Shown piece by piece: positions 1 to 7,589 of a stretch of DNA of 64,000 nucleotides. Within the stretch, counting starts at the first letter, position 1; each line of letters starts with the position of its first letter. Position numbers and translations under genes: made by a program. The stretch is from assembly GCF_900156315.1 (NCBI RefSeq), contig NZ_FTNI01000032.1, positions 1 through 64,000 on the forward strand. Direction: 5' to 3'. The stretch comes from Microbispora rosea (GTDB lineage: Bacteria > Actinomycetota > Actinomycetes > Streptosporangiales > Streptosporangiaceae). The notes beneath the pieces were generated by a model. That model worked only from the letters and a program-made list of their open reading frames with translations, did not search any database and was not told where the DNA came from.

Positions 1-455
1 GCGTTGACGAGGCGGTAGTCGGAGCCGGAGGCGGTCGGCTCCCAGGTCTGGGAGGAGGAGCCGGTGCACGACTCCTGCTGGACGGCCTTGCCGGCGGAGG
101 TGGAGGCGTCCTTGACGCCGGCGCATTTGCCGCTGTTGGCGGCGGCCAGGCGGAAGCCGCTGCCCTGGGCCGACAGGTTCCAGGTCTGGTTGCTCGCGCC
201 GTTGCAGCTGGAAACGGTGAGCTGCACGCCGTCGGAGGTGCTGCCGCCCGGGACGGTGAGGCACAGGCCGCTGGCGCCGTTCACGATCCGGTAGGCGCCC
301 GCACTGGGTCCGGCACTGGGCGCCGCGCTGGAGACGCCGACGAAGACGCCGCCGACCAGGGCGGCGACCCCGGCCACGGTGCCGATCACGGTGCCGATCA
401 CGGTGCCGATCACGGTGCCGATCACCCCGACTCCGGTTCTGGTTCTGGTTCTCAA
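1..455 (-). CDS. Secreted protein with ricin-type beta-trefoil (CBM13) domain, C-terminus beyond the window
   Basis: The product starts with basic residues (RTRTRTG), a long hydrophobic stretch (about residues 9-42) and an Ala/Ser/Pro linker, which together look like a signal peptide. From about residue 54 a ricin B-type trefoil follows: YRIVNGASGLCL, then two QxW motifs (QTW at 90-92 and 136-138), the hallmark of this sugar-binding fold. In actinomycetes such domains are often attached to secreted glycosidases; any catalytic part lies off the left edge. The TTG start at 455 is chosen because AAGGAG (463-468) sits 7 nt upstream. A 12-bp tandem repeat lies inside the hydrophobic core of the signal peptide. 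Confidence 0.8.
   Translation of the reverse strand, partial: MRTRTRTGVGVIGTVIGTVIGTVIGTVAGVAALVGGVFVGVSSAAPSAGPSAGAYRIVNGASGLCLTVPGGSTSDGVQLTVSSCNGASNQTWNLSAQGSGFRLAAANSGKCAGVKDASTSAGKAVQQESCTGSSSQTWEPTASGSDYRLVN
378..425. repeat. 12-bp tandem repeat, four exact copies, in the signal-peptide coding region
   Basis: The unit GGTGCCGATCAC is repeated four times without change. On the coding (minus) strand it encodes a four-residue period of Val, Ile, Gly and Thr, which makes the hydrophobic core of the signal peptide of the lectin gene. A gain or loss of one unit stays in frame and changes the length of the core by four residues. Confidence 0.95.
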
Positions 456-527
456 AGCCGAGCTCCTTGCAGGTCGTGCAGGACCCCTGACCGAGGGGGC
501 GAACTCCTGGTCCCGCGAGGGGGATGT

Positions 528-552
528 TCATGAATGAGAACAGCATTCATGA
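528..552. promoter_or_regulatory. Inverted repeat, 9-bp arms, candidate operator
   Basis: TCATGAATG (528-536) and CATTCATGA (544-552) are exact reverse complements separated by 7 nt. The site lies in the 270-bp gap between the lectin gene (start 455, minus) and tenA (start 726, plus), about 73 bp upstream of the lectin start. A dimeric repressor site is the simplest reading; the regulator is unknown. No thiamine pyrophosphate riboswitch signature is visible in the gap. Confidence 0.5.
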
Positions 553-583
553 GGAGGAACAACACGCATCAAATTACGGATCT

Positions 584-600
584 GTTGACCATCGGTCAAC
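584..600. promoter_or_regulatory. Inverted repeat GTTGACC-N3-GGTCAAC, candidate operator
   Basis: Perfect 7-bp arms with a 3-nt centre (ATC). It is 126 bp upstream of the tenA start and 129 bp upstream of the lectin start, so it could control either. The left arm also contains TTGACC, which could serve as a -35 element for rightward transcription. Confidence 0.45.
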
Positions 601-725
601 GACTTCGCCCGCCCTGGTCCGCAGGCCACACGGGCGTTCACCCCGGTGGGGCAGGTGGAGACGGACGGAAGTCCTTTGAGATCATCGTGAAACGTTCACG
701 CCGGGACACGGGGAGAGATGCCGGG

Positions 726-1370
726 ATGACCGAGGAATCGAGGACGCCCTTCAGCGCGTGGTTGCGGTCGCAGAGCGAGCCCGACTGGACGGCGGTGGTC
801 ACGCACCCCTTCGCGGAGGCGATCGGGAGGGGCACCGCCGGCATGCGCCGCTATCTGGAGCAGGACTTCCAGTTCGTTGACGCCTTCACGGCGCTGCTCG
901 GCGCCGCGGTCGCCGCCGCGGACACCTTCGAGTCGCGGGTGGCCGTCGGCCGCTTCCTCGGGCTGACCGTCGCCGACACCGAGCGGGGCTACTTCCACCG
1001 CGCGCTCGCCGAGGTCGGCGGTGAGCCGGCCCCGCCCACGCTGGAGCCGGTGACGGTCGAGTTCCGGGACCTGATGGACGAGGTGCGCCGCGGCCAGGAC
1101 TATCCGCTGATCCTGGCGGTGTTGTGCGTGGCCGAATGGGCCTACCTCGGCTGGGCCTCCCGGATCGTCGAACTCCCGGACGGCTTCGTCCACCGGGAGT
1201 GGATCGAACTGCACAGCGGGCCGGAGTTCGAGGCGTGGGTGGGCTTCCTGCGCGGCGAGCTCGACCGGCTCGGCCCCGGGCTCGACGAGGACGGCCGGGC
1301 CAAGGTGCTCGACGTCTTCCGGCGGGCGACCACGCTGGAGCGCCGCTTCTTCGACATGGCGCTCGGTTAG
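726..1370 (+). CDS. tenA: TenA/thiaminase II family protein
   Basis: The 214-residue product has TenA family length and motifs (YLEQDF near 43-48, LCVAEWAY near 133-140, TLERRFF near 203-209). D47, C134 and E205 fall where the catalytic Asp, Cys and Glu of Bacillus TenA lie (44, 135, 205). TenA enzymes hydrolyse aminopyrimidine breakdown products in thiamine salvage, or thiamine itself. The frame is open further upstream, but ATG 726 is preferred because of GGGGAGA a few bases before it and because the family begins here. No other thiamine gene and no TPP riboswitch is adjacent, so the substrate is inferred only from the family. It converges on the SRPBCC gene with a 4-nt overlap. Confidence 0.85.
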   Translation: MTEESRTPFSAWLRSQSEPDWTAVVTHPFAEAIGRGTAGMRRYLEQDFQFVDAFTALLGAAVAAADTFESRVAVGRFLGLTVADTERGYFHRALAEVGGEPAPPTLEPVTVEFRDLMDEVRRGQDYPLILAVLCVAEWAYLGWASRIVELPDGFVHREWIELHSGPEFEAWVGFLRGELDRLGPGLDEDGRAKVLDVFRRATTLERRFFDMALG

Positions 1371-1807
1371 GCGCGCAGGGCGAGGGCGGCGAGGCGGCGC
1401 AGGGACACGCGCAGGAAGACCGCGCTCACCGGCCCGGCGATCCGCCAGCCGATCCGGCCGGCCAGGCCGAAGGGCACGTGGAGGTTCTCCTCCCAGATGA
1501 TCCTGCTCCCGCCGTCCGGGCGGGGCAGCACGTGGAATCGCCCGACTCCGCGCACGACGCGGCCGGTGTGGCGGACCTCCACCTCGTGCGGCGGACGCCA
1601 GCCGGTGACGTCCATCGTGTCCACAAACGACAGCGGGCCGACGCCGGTGGCCGCCGCGAGCCTGCTGCCCCTGCTGCGCCCGTCACCGGCCACCACCCAC
1701 GCGCGGGTCAGCAGCATCCACTCGTGGTGCCGGGGCCAGTCGGTGAGCACGGCGAACACCCGATCCGGGCTCGCCTGCGCGTCCACCGCCACCGAGAGGG
1801 TCTCCAC
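1367..1807 (-). CDS. SRPBCC (START-like) family protein
   Basis: A 146-residue protein with the features of the polyketide-cyclase/START helix-grip fold: an N-terminal strand (LSVAVDAQASPDRVFAVLTD) in which the ASPDRVF segment is the usual 'AspxxVW/F' turn, then the WPRHHEW region, central strands and a long C-terminal amphipathic helix (WRIAGPVSAVFLRVSLRRL). Members bind hydrophobic ligands or act as cyclases; no specific ligand can be deduced. The GTG start at 1807 has no strong Shine-Dalgarno. The stop overlaps tenA by 4 nt in a convergent arrangement. It lies 27 nt downstream of the AlkZ-like gene on the same strand and may be cotranscribed. Confidence 0.75.
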   Translation of the reverse strand: METLSVAVDAQASPDRVFAVLTDWPRHHEWMLLTRAWVVAGDGRSRGSRLAAATGVGPLSFVDTMDVTGWRPPHEVEVRHTGRVVRGVGRFHVLPRPDGGSRIIWEENLHVPFGLAGRIGWRIAGPVSAVFLRVSLRRLAALALRA

Positions 1808-1834
1808 GCCGAGGGTCCTACCCAGGAAAGCGAC

Positions 1835-2926
1835 CTACCCCAGGAAGCGGATGTCGCGCGCGGGAGCGTCGCCGGCCGCGAACTCCAGCAGGCGCTCACC
1901 CTCGGCCGCCAGGGCGTCGCGAGTGGCGGCGCCCAGCGGCTCGAACGGCTCGATCTCCAGGACGGCGGTCTCCCCGGTGCGCTGGGTCCCTCTCCGCTCG
2001 ATCCGCCACAACCCGGCGACGAAACCGTCGACCAGGATCGTCGCGCGGATGATCCCGTTGACCGTGAAGACCCGCGTGCGGTGCTGCTCCGCCATCACCC
2101 GCGTCCGGTCGGCGTGCGAGAGCAGCAGGTTGTCGAACTCGGGCAGGAACCGCGCCGGCGCCTCGGCGTCCGGGCCGGGCAGCGGCGCCCCGGGCAGGTC
2201 GAACAGCTCCACCCCGTTCTCGTCCCGATACGCGACCAGATCGAGGTTTCTCACGACGGCGCGCAGCCCGGTCAGGCCCGACCAGATCTGCATGTCCTTG
2301 ACCGACGCCGGCCCGAAGGCGCGCAGGTAACGCAGCACCATGTCGCCGGCGGCCGAGCCGTCGCCGAGCGGACGGCCCAGCCACGACTCGGCGGGGACAT
2401 GCCGTGCCTGCGCCGAGGCGCCCCACACGCCCCGTGGCGGCACCTGCACCAGCGGCACGACCGCGCGTACGGCCTGGGCCAGCGCCTCGCGGCCCGGCCA
2501 CCGCTCGGCGAGCAGTTCCTCAAGCTCCGCGAAGCTCAGCGGCCGCTCGTCCATCAGGGCGCGGGCGACGCTCGCCACCTCGCCGAGATCCACTCCGTCC
2601 AGCCACCTGCCGTACGACGTGCGCAGCACGCGGTCGAGGAGCGGCTGCACGACCGGGCGCAGGGCGAGGCAGTCGTCGGCGCTGACGAGGTGGATGGTGC
2701 CGCGCATCAGCGCGATCCGTACGGCCGTGCGGTCGGTGAGCAGCCCGGCCAGGTCCTCGTGCCGGAAGTCCGGCAGGCGGGTCCACAGGCCGACGTAGGC
2801 TGATAGAGGAGCCTGCGACTGCATGCCCACCAGATGCTCGATCGCGGCCAAGGCCTTGACGTCGTGACGACGGAGCAGCATCTGGCGATCGAGCAGCGCG
2901 CGGTTGAGCATGCGTCGGGTCAGCAC
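1835..2926 (-). CDS. Winged-helix DNA glycosylase, AlkZ-like (HTH_42 family)
   Basis: The 363-residue protein matches the HTH_42 family whose characterised members (Streptomyces AlkZ, E. coli YcaQ) are DNA glycosylases that unhook interstrand crosslinks or remove bulky alkylpurines. The catalytic QxQ motif is visible as Q36-S37-Q38 (GMQSQAP), next to the conserved TRRMLNRALLDRQMLLRR start and the MRGTIHLV motif near residue 105. A QxQ motif is typical of the AlkZ branch rather than YcaQ (QxD). In antibiotic producers AlkZ can provide self-resistance to a DNA alkylator, but no such cluster is visible here. The gene is divergent from the HTH regulator at 2965. Confidence 0.75.
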   Translation of the reverse strand: MLTRRMLNRALLDRQMLLRRHDVKALAAIEHLVGMQSQAPLSAYVGLWTRLPDFRHEDLAGLLTDRTAVRIALMRGTIHLVSADDCLALRPVVQPLLDRVLRTSYGRWLDGVDLGEVASVARALMDERPLSFAELEELLAERWPGREALAQAVRAVVPLVQVPPRGVWGASAQARHVPAESWLGRPLGDGSAAGDMVLRYLRAFGPASVKDMQIWSGLTGLRAVVRNLDLVAYRDENGVELFDLPGAPLPGPDAEAPARFLPEFDNLLLSHADRTRVMAEQHRTRVFTVNGIIRATILVDGFVAGLWRIERRGTQRTGETAVLEIEPFEPLGAATRDALAAEGERLLEFAAGDAPARDIRFLG

Positions 2927-2964
2927 ATCGCAAACATAACGACCGGCACCGACAGAACCGGGGG

Positions 2965-4077
2965 GTGCCGCTGATGATCGCTATCGACGTCCCGCTCTGG
3001 GCCGCCCGGCTGCGAGCCCTGCGCCGCGGCCGGCTGTGGAGCCGCCGGGACCTGGAAGAACGGCTGACCGAAGCCGCCGGGGAAACAGAGCCCGGTCTGC
3101 CCGCGGACGCGGTGCGCGCCTGGGATGCGGGGGAGCGGCGGCCGGACCCCGGCCACGCGGAGCTGCTGTGCCGCGTGTTCGGCGTGGACGAGGGAGACCT
3201 GTTCGTCGGACCGTCGTCGGGCACCGTCCTGTGGCACCACCTGACCGGGATTCCGTTGATGTCGGGCCTGTTCCCCGAAGAGGAGGAGGAGCGGGTCGGC
3301 CGGGCCGTCGAGCGTCCCTGGCGCGCCGACGCCGGCACGGCCGGCTACTTCGAGCGGATGCTCGACGCCTGCGCCGCGCCGCACGCGCGGCCCGCCGATC
3401 TCGCGGCGGCGCTGCGGCCCGTCTTCGCGGGCGTCGAGACGTTCCGTCGCGACGCCCGGCCGTCCGTACGGGGGCCGCTGCTCGCGCTCGCCGCCCGCGA
3501 CGCGGAGCTGATCAGCGGGATGGAGCACGAGGCGGGCGACGCGCCGGCGGCGCGGGCGTGGTCCGACCGGGCGATCCGCGAGGCGCGCGAGACCGGTGAT
3601 CCTCTCGCCGAGGTCTTCGCGCTGGTCCAGCGGGCCGAGCTGGTCGACGCCGCCGCGCCGGGCGAGATCGTCGAGGCGGCCGTGACCGCCCGCGAGCGTT
3701 CGGGGGTCCCGGCCGAGGTCGGGACGCTGTCCCTGCGGCGCGAGGCCCGGGCGCACGCGCTTGCCGGTGAGGGGGAGCTGTGTCACCGCTGCCTTGAGGA
3801 GTGCCCGGAGGAGCCGGGCGAGACGCGGGCGGAGCTGTGCGCCGGCTGCCTGGTCGACCTCGGCCGGCCGGGCGGCGCCATCGAGATGCTGGAGGGTGAG
3901 CCGGCCCCGTCCGCGCCCGCGTACCTGGCGGCGTACATGCTGGCCCGCAGGGCGCACGCGTACGCGGAGGCGCACGAGCGGGACCAGGCGGTCTGCCTCG
4001 CCCGGCAGGCACTCGCACTGGCCCGTCGTGCCGGGGCCGCCCGGGCCCTTCGTGAGCTGGGCCGCGTGCTGGTATGA
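2965..4077 (+). CDS. Helix-turn-helix regulator with C-terminal helical repeat region
   Basis: A 370-residue protein with an N-terminal Xre/Cro-like helix-turn-helix (residues ~10-75: LRALRRGRLWSRRDLEERL, then AVRAWDAGERRPDPGHAELL and FGVDEGDLFV). The remainder is Ala/Arg/Glu-rich and helical, with TPR-like pairs (AYMLARRAHAYAEAHERDQA) and a short Cys-containing stretch (CHRCLEEC, CAGC, residues ~272-294) that might bind metal. This plan, HTH plus TPR-like sensor, is widespread in Streptosporangiales, usually without known ligand. GTG 2965 is used; ATG 2974 is possible. It ends 57 nt before the phospholipase gene on the same strand, so it may control or share transcription with it. Confidence 0.65.
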   Translation: MPLMIAIDVPLWAARLRALRRGRLWSRRDLEERLTEAAGETEPGLPADAVRAWDAGERRPDPGHAELLCRVFGVDEGDLFVGPSSGTVLWHHLTGIPLMSGLFPEEEEERVGRAVERPWRADAGTAGYFERMLDACAAPHARPADLAAALRPVFAGVETFRRDARPSVRGPLLALAARDAELISGMEHEAGDAPAARAWSDRAIREARETGDPLAEVFALVQRAELVDAAAPGEIVEAAVTARERSGVPAEVGTLSLRREARAHALAGEGELCHRCLEECPEEPGETRAELCAGCLVDLGRPGGAIEMLEGEPAPSAPAYLAAYMLARRAHAYAEAHERDQAVCLARQALALARRAGAARALRELGRVLV

Positions 4078-4134
4078 CGAGACGTCGCTGTTAGGTTGTG
4101 GGCGTTTCGCCAGATTTCTCCTGAAGGGGCGTCC

Positions 4135-6129
4135 ATGTCGGCCGGATCCTCGTTGCCGCCTTCCCTGCTCCGGGCGCTGGCCCGGCCGGTTCCGCCGGGA
4201 AGCCTGGCCGACGTCGAGCACGTCGTCTTCGTGATGCTGGAGAACCGCTCGTTCGACCACTACTTCGGGCGGATGCGCGGGGTGCGGGGATTCGGCGACC
4301 GCAACGCGGTGTCCACCCGGGCATGGCGGCCGATCTTCGAGCAGGACGGCGTGCTGCCCTTCTCCGTACGGGAGGCGGCGGAGCGGGCGGGGGCCGACCC
4401 GATGCTGCTCGACACGCACGACCACACCTGGCTCGGCACCCAGAACGCCTGGGCCATGGGCTGGAACGACGCCTGGGTGCCCAGCAAGGGGCCCGGCGCT
4501 ATGGCCTACTACGACCGGCTCGACCTGCCCTTCCACTACGAGCTCGCCGACACGTTCACGATCTGCGACGCCTACCACTGCTCGCTGCTGACCTCGACGA
4601 CGCCCAATCGCAACTACCACGTCTCCGGTCACACGGGCTACGAGCCTGGCACCCGGCAGCGCGCGCTGGACAACGTGGCCTCCGAGGGGGCGGAGGGGCA
4701 TCCGGGCTACGACTGGGTCACCGCGCCGGAACTGCTGACGCGGGCCGGGCACACCTGGCAGGTGTACCAGGAGTGGGACAACTACGAGTGCAACAACCTC
4801 GAGTTCTTCCGGCCGTTCGTGGCCGTGATGGACCGGCTCGGGCTGGGCGGCATGCGCGCGTTCTACGAGAAGGTCCGGGCGGCGGAGGACCCGGCGCCGT
4901 TGCTCGCCGAGCTGGAGGCGCGGGTGGCCGCGCTGGAACCCGCCGACCGCGACCTCTACGACCGGGCGCTGCGCCGCGCGCCCGCGGGAGGCCTGGGGGA
5001 GTGGTTCGCCGCCGACGTGGCCGCCGGCCGCCTGCCCGCGGTGTCGTACGTCGTGCCCCCGCTGGCCGACTCCGAGCACCCCGAGGGGTCGTCGGCGGTG
5101 GAGGGCGGACGGGTCGTCTACCAGCTGCTCGACGCGCTGGGGTCCCATCCCGAGGTCTGGGCGCGTACCGCCCTGTTCGTGACCTACGACGAGAACGACG
5201 GCTTCTTCGACCACGTGCCGCCGCCGGTCCCGCCCGTCGGCACCCCTGAGGAGTTCGTCGGCGGGCGGCCGATGGGCCTCGGCGTCCGCGTACCCATGAT
5301 CGTCGTGTCGCCGTGGAGCGTGGGCGGCCACGTCTGCTCGGAGACGTTCGACCACACCTCGACCGTACGGTTCCTGGAGCGCAGGTTCGGGATCACCGCT
5401 CCGATCGGCGAATGGCGGCGGCGGGTGGCGGGCGACCTCACCTCCGCCTTCGACTTCGCCGCGCCCATGGCGCCGCCTCCCGTGGAGACCGTGGCCGCCC
5501 CGCGGCCGTCCCCGGCCGGGAACCGGTGGTATCCGCAGGCGCCCGCCGAGCAGCGGATGCCGGTCCAGGAGCCGGGGGTCAGGCCCGCCCGCGCGCTGCC
5601 CTACCAGCCGGACGCCGAAGCAGTGGTGCGCGGGCGCTCCGTGGAGATCGCGATGCGCAACTCCGGCGCGGCCTCCGCCCACTTCATCCTGTACGGCTAC
5701 CTCGGCGAGGTCGCGACGCCGATGCACTTCGACGTGCTCGGCGCGGCGGAGGAGGTGGTCTACTTCCCCTGCCCGTCGTACGACCTGGTGCTCGTCGGGC
5801 CGAACGGATTCCGCCGGGAGTTCCGGGGCGGGACGGCCGACCCGGTGGAGGTGACCGGCGCGATCGACGCCGAGGCCCGCGCCGTCGTGATCGCGGTGGC
5901 GAACCCCGTATCCCTCCCCGGCGCCGTCCCCGCCGAGGTGTCGCTCACCCCGCTGGCCTACGGGGGCGAGGCGCGTACGGTCCTGGTCGCGCCGGGGGCC
6001 ACCGCCCGCGTCGAGTGGCACGCCCCCGCCGGGTGGTACGACCTGATGATCGGCGTGGCGGGGCACGACGGGTTCGCCCGGCGGCTGATGGGACACATCG
6101 AGAACGGCCGCCCGAGCGTCACCGGGTGA
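4135..6129 (+). CDS. Phospholipase C, phosphocholine-type (phosphoesterase family)
   Basis: The 664-residue product belongs to the phosphoesterase family that includes non-haemolytic and haemolytic phospholipases C of Pseudomonas and mycobacteria. The N-terminal signature ENRSFDHYFG is at 36-45; further family marks are NRNYHVSGHTGYEPG (near 160), YDENDGFFDHVPPP (near 350) and FDHTSTVRFLERRFG (near 405). The C-terminus (from about 465) holds two beta domains of the PLC C-terminal (DUF756) type. ATG 4135 follows GAAGGGG with good spacing; an in-frame ATG at 4096 has no ribosome site. Family members are normally exported by Tat, but no twin-arginine or other signal peptide is present here, so the enzyme may be cytoplasmic or leave by another route. 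Confidence 0.85.
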   Translation: MSAGSSLPPSLLRALARPVPPGSLADVEHVVFVMLENRSFDHYFGRMRGVRGFGDRNAVSTRAWRPIFEQDGVLPFSVREAAERAGADPMLLDTHDHTWLGTQNAWAMGWNDAWVPSKGPGAMAYYDRLDLPFHYELADTFTICDAYHCSLLTSTTPNRNYHVSGHTGYEPGTRQRALDNVASEGAEGHPGYDWVTAPELLTRAGHTWQVYQEWDNYECNNLEFFRPFVAVMDRLGLGGMRAFYEKVRAAEDPAPLLAELEARVAALEPADRDLYDRALRRAPAGGLGEWFAADVAAGRLPAVSYVVPPLADSEHPEGSSAVEGGRVVYQLLDALGSHPEVWARTALFVTYDENDGFFDHVPPPVPPVGTPEEFVGGRPMGLGVRVPMIVVSPWSVGGHVCSETFDHTSTVRFLERRFGITAPIGEWRRRVAGDLTSAFDFAAPMAPPPVETVAAPRPSPAGNRWYPQAPAEQRMPVQEPGVRPARALPYQPDAEAVVRGRSVEIAMRNSGAASAHFILYGYLGEVATPMHFDVLGAAEEVVYFPCPSYDLVLVGPNGFRREFRGGTADPVEVTGAIDAEARAVVIAVANPVSLPGAVPAEVSLTPLAYGGEARTVLVAPGATARVEWHAPAGWYDLMIGVAGHDGFARRLMGHIENGRPSVTG

Positions 6130-6153
6130 CGCCCGGGCCGGGAACGCGGCAGG

Positions 6154-6738
6154 TCAGGTGCGGACGAGCGGCGTGTCCACGAGGTGCTCGGCGAGGAACC
6201 ACGCCTGCAGCTCGCCCGTGCGGATGACCTCGGAGACGAGCAGGTCGTTGGTGCCGTCGTCGCCCATCTCGGCCGCGCGGGAGGCGGCGTCATGCGCGGC
6301 GACCAGGATCGTCTCGTGCGCCTCCAGGAGCCGGGAGAGCATGGCGGGCACCTCCTCCACGCCGTCCGGCGGCCGCGGGATCACGGTCATCTCCGCCACC
6401 TGGCGGGGATCGCCGACCGCGACGCCGCCGAGGGTCTGGATGCGTTCGGCTACCGCGTCGATGATCGGCAGCTGCTCGCTCGCATGCTTGTCGAGGAGCA
6501 GGTGCAGCTGGTAGAAGGTCGGCCCCCGCATGAGCCAGTGGTGCTTCTTGTAGAGGCTGTAGAGGATCTGCGTGTCGGCCAGGATCTGGTTGAGCCGCTG
6601 GCAGGAGTATTCGCGGGTCTCCCTCGGCAGCCCGACCGGGAAGTCGCGCACGGTCCCGAACGACTGTATCTCGGTGCCCCTCTGGTGAAGCCAGGGCTGG
6701 CTGCTCTCACGCATTCTGGAGGAAGGGTTGACGCTCAA
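6154..6738 (-). CDS. dps: Dps family ferritin-like DNA-protection protein
   Basis: The 194-residue protein has the Dps core. Counting from the TTG start, the inter-subunit ferroxidase ligands H67, H79, D94 and E98 have exactly the spacing of H31, H43, D58 and E62 in Listeria Dps, within KKHHWLMRGPTFYQLH and IIDAVAERI. Such proteins oxidise and store iron with peroxide and protect DNA in stationary phase. The N-terminal extension of about 35 residues (polar, with few basic residues) is longer than in many homologues. TTG is accepted because GAGGAGA lies 6-7 nt upstream. The 92-bp AT-rich gap to modA must hold its promoter; no clear sigma box was identified. Confidence 0.9.
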   Translation of the reverse strand: MSVNPSSRMRESSQPWLHQRGTEIQSFGTVRDFPVGLPRETREYSCQRLNQILADTQILYSLYKKHHWLMRGPTFYQLHLLLDKHASEQLPIIDAVAERIQTLGGVAVGDPRQVAEMTVIPRPPDGVEEVPAMLSRLLEAHETILVAAHDAASRAAEMGDDGTNDLLVSEVIRTGELQAWFLAEHLVDTPLVRT

Positions 6739-6830
6739 GATGTCTCTCCTCGCTCAGTCGATTTATCCCCAATAGTTAGTCTTTCGCCAGGCATGACCTC
6801 TAAACGCCTTCTCGGGGCATATATCCCAAG

Positions 6831-7589
6831 GTGAACCATGTCACACCGGCCACCTGCGTGGCGCTCGCGGTGGTGCTGCTCGCGGTGACCGGCTGCGGAG
6901 GCGGCGGGCGGCAGACGCTCACCGTGTTCGCCGACACCTCGCTCACCGCGACCTTCGGCTCGCTGGGCAAGACGTTCGAGGCCGCTCACCCCGGCGTCGC
7001 CGTCCGGCTGGACTTCGGGGGCAGCGGCGCGCTGGCGCGGCGGATCGTGCAGGGAGCGCCGGCCGACCTGTTCGCCGCGGCCGGCGCGGCGACCATGCGC
7101 GCGTCGGGGGCGCCGAGCCCGCGGGTCTTCGCGCGTGACCGCCTCCAGATCGCCGTGCCGAAGGGGAACCCCGCCCACGTCGCGAACCTGAAGGACCTGG
7201 CCGCTCCCGGCGTCAGGGTGGCCCTGTGCGCCGAGGCGGCGCCGTGCGGGGCGGGCGCCCGCGCCGCGCTCTCCGCCGCCGGGGTGACCGTCACGCCGGC
7301 CGGCCCCGATCAGAACGGCCCCGATCAGAACGCCGCAGGGGCGCTGACCAAGGTCAGGCTCGGGAAGGCGGACGCGGCGCTGGTCTACCGTACGGACGTC
7401 AGGGCGGCGGCGGGAGCGGTGGAGGGCGTGGACTTCCCCGAGGCGGCGAAGGTGGTCGAGGACTACCTCGTCGCGACCGTCCCCGGGACCACGCGCATCG
7501 CGCTGACCAGGGAGTTCGTCGACCTGGTCCTGTCCGACGAGGGCCGCAGGGTCCTCGCGGCCGCCGGCTTCACCCCTGTGACAGGGTGA
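6831..7589 (+). CDS. modA: Molybdate-type ABC transporter substrate-binding lipoprotein (orphan)
   Basis: A 252-residue lipoprotein: short signal peptide ending in lipobox LAVTGC (Cys22), then the ModA/Wtp fold (LTVFADTSLTATFGSLGKTFEAA, DFGGSGALARRIVQGAPADLF, the VRLGKADAALVYRTDV segment and VPGTTRIALTREFVDLVLSDEGRRVL). ModA proteins capture molybdate or tungstate for a ModBC permease. No permease or ATPase gene is adjacent, the next gene being a convergent MFS exporter, so partners must be elsewhere or the protein acts alone. GTG 6831 has little Shine-Dalgarno character. A 15-bp duplication (7302-7331) adds a repeated GPDQN in a surface loop. The stop overlaps the MFS gene by 20 nt. Confidence 0.85.
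   Translation: MNHVTPATCVALAVVLLAVTGCGGGGRQTLTVFADTSLTATFGSLGKTFEAAHPGVAVRLDFGGSGALARRIVQGAPADLFAAAGAATMRASGAPSPRVFARDRLQIAVPKGNPAHVANLKDLAAPGVRVALCAEAAPCGAGARAALSAAGVTVTPAGPDQNGPDQNAAGALTKVRLGKADAALVYRTDVRAAAGAVEGVDFPEAAKVVEDYLVATVPGTTRIALTREFVDLVLSDEGRRVLAAAGFTPVTG
7302..7331. repeat. 15-bp tandem duplication within modA
   Basis: GGCCCCGATCAGAAC occurs twice in direct succession. It keeps the frame and doubles the peptide GPDQN in a loop between two predicted secondary-structure elements of the binding protein. Probably a recent slippage duplication. Confidence 0.95.

Noticed and set aside
456..725. Thiamine pyrophosphate riboswitch before tenA
   Set aside because: No CTGAGA or ACCTGA core or hairpin layout of a TPP riboswitch was found in the gap.
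2920..6096. A 1058-codon open frame on the minus strand
   Set aside because: It is antisense to the HTH regulator and phospholipase C genes, which carry recognisable motifs; its own product matches nothing.
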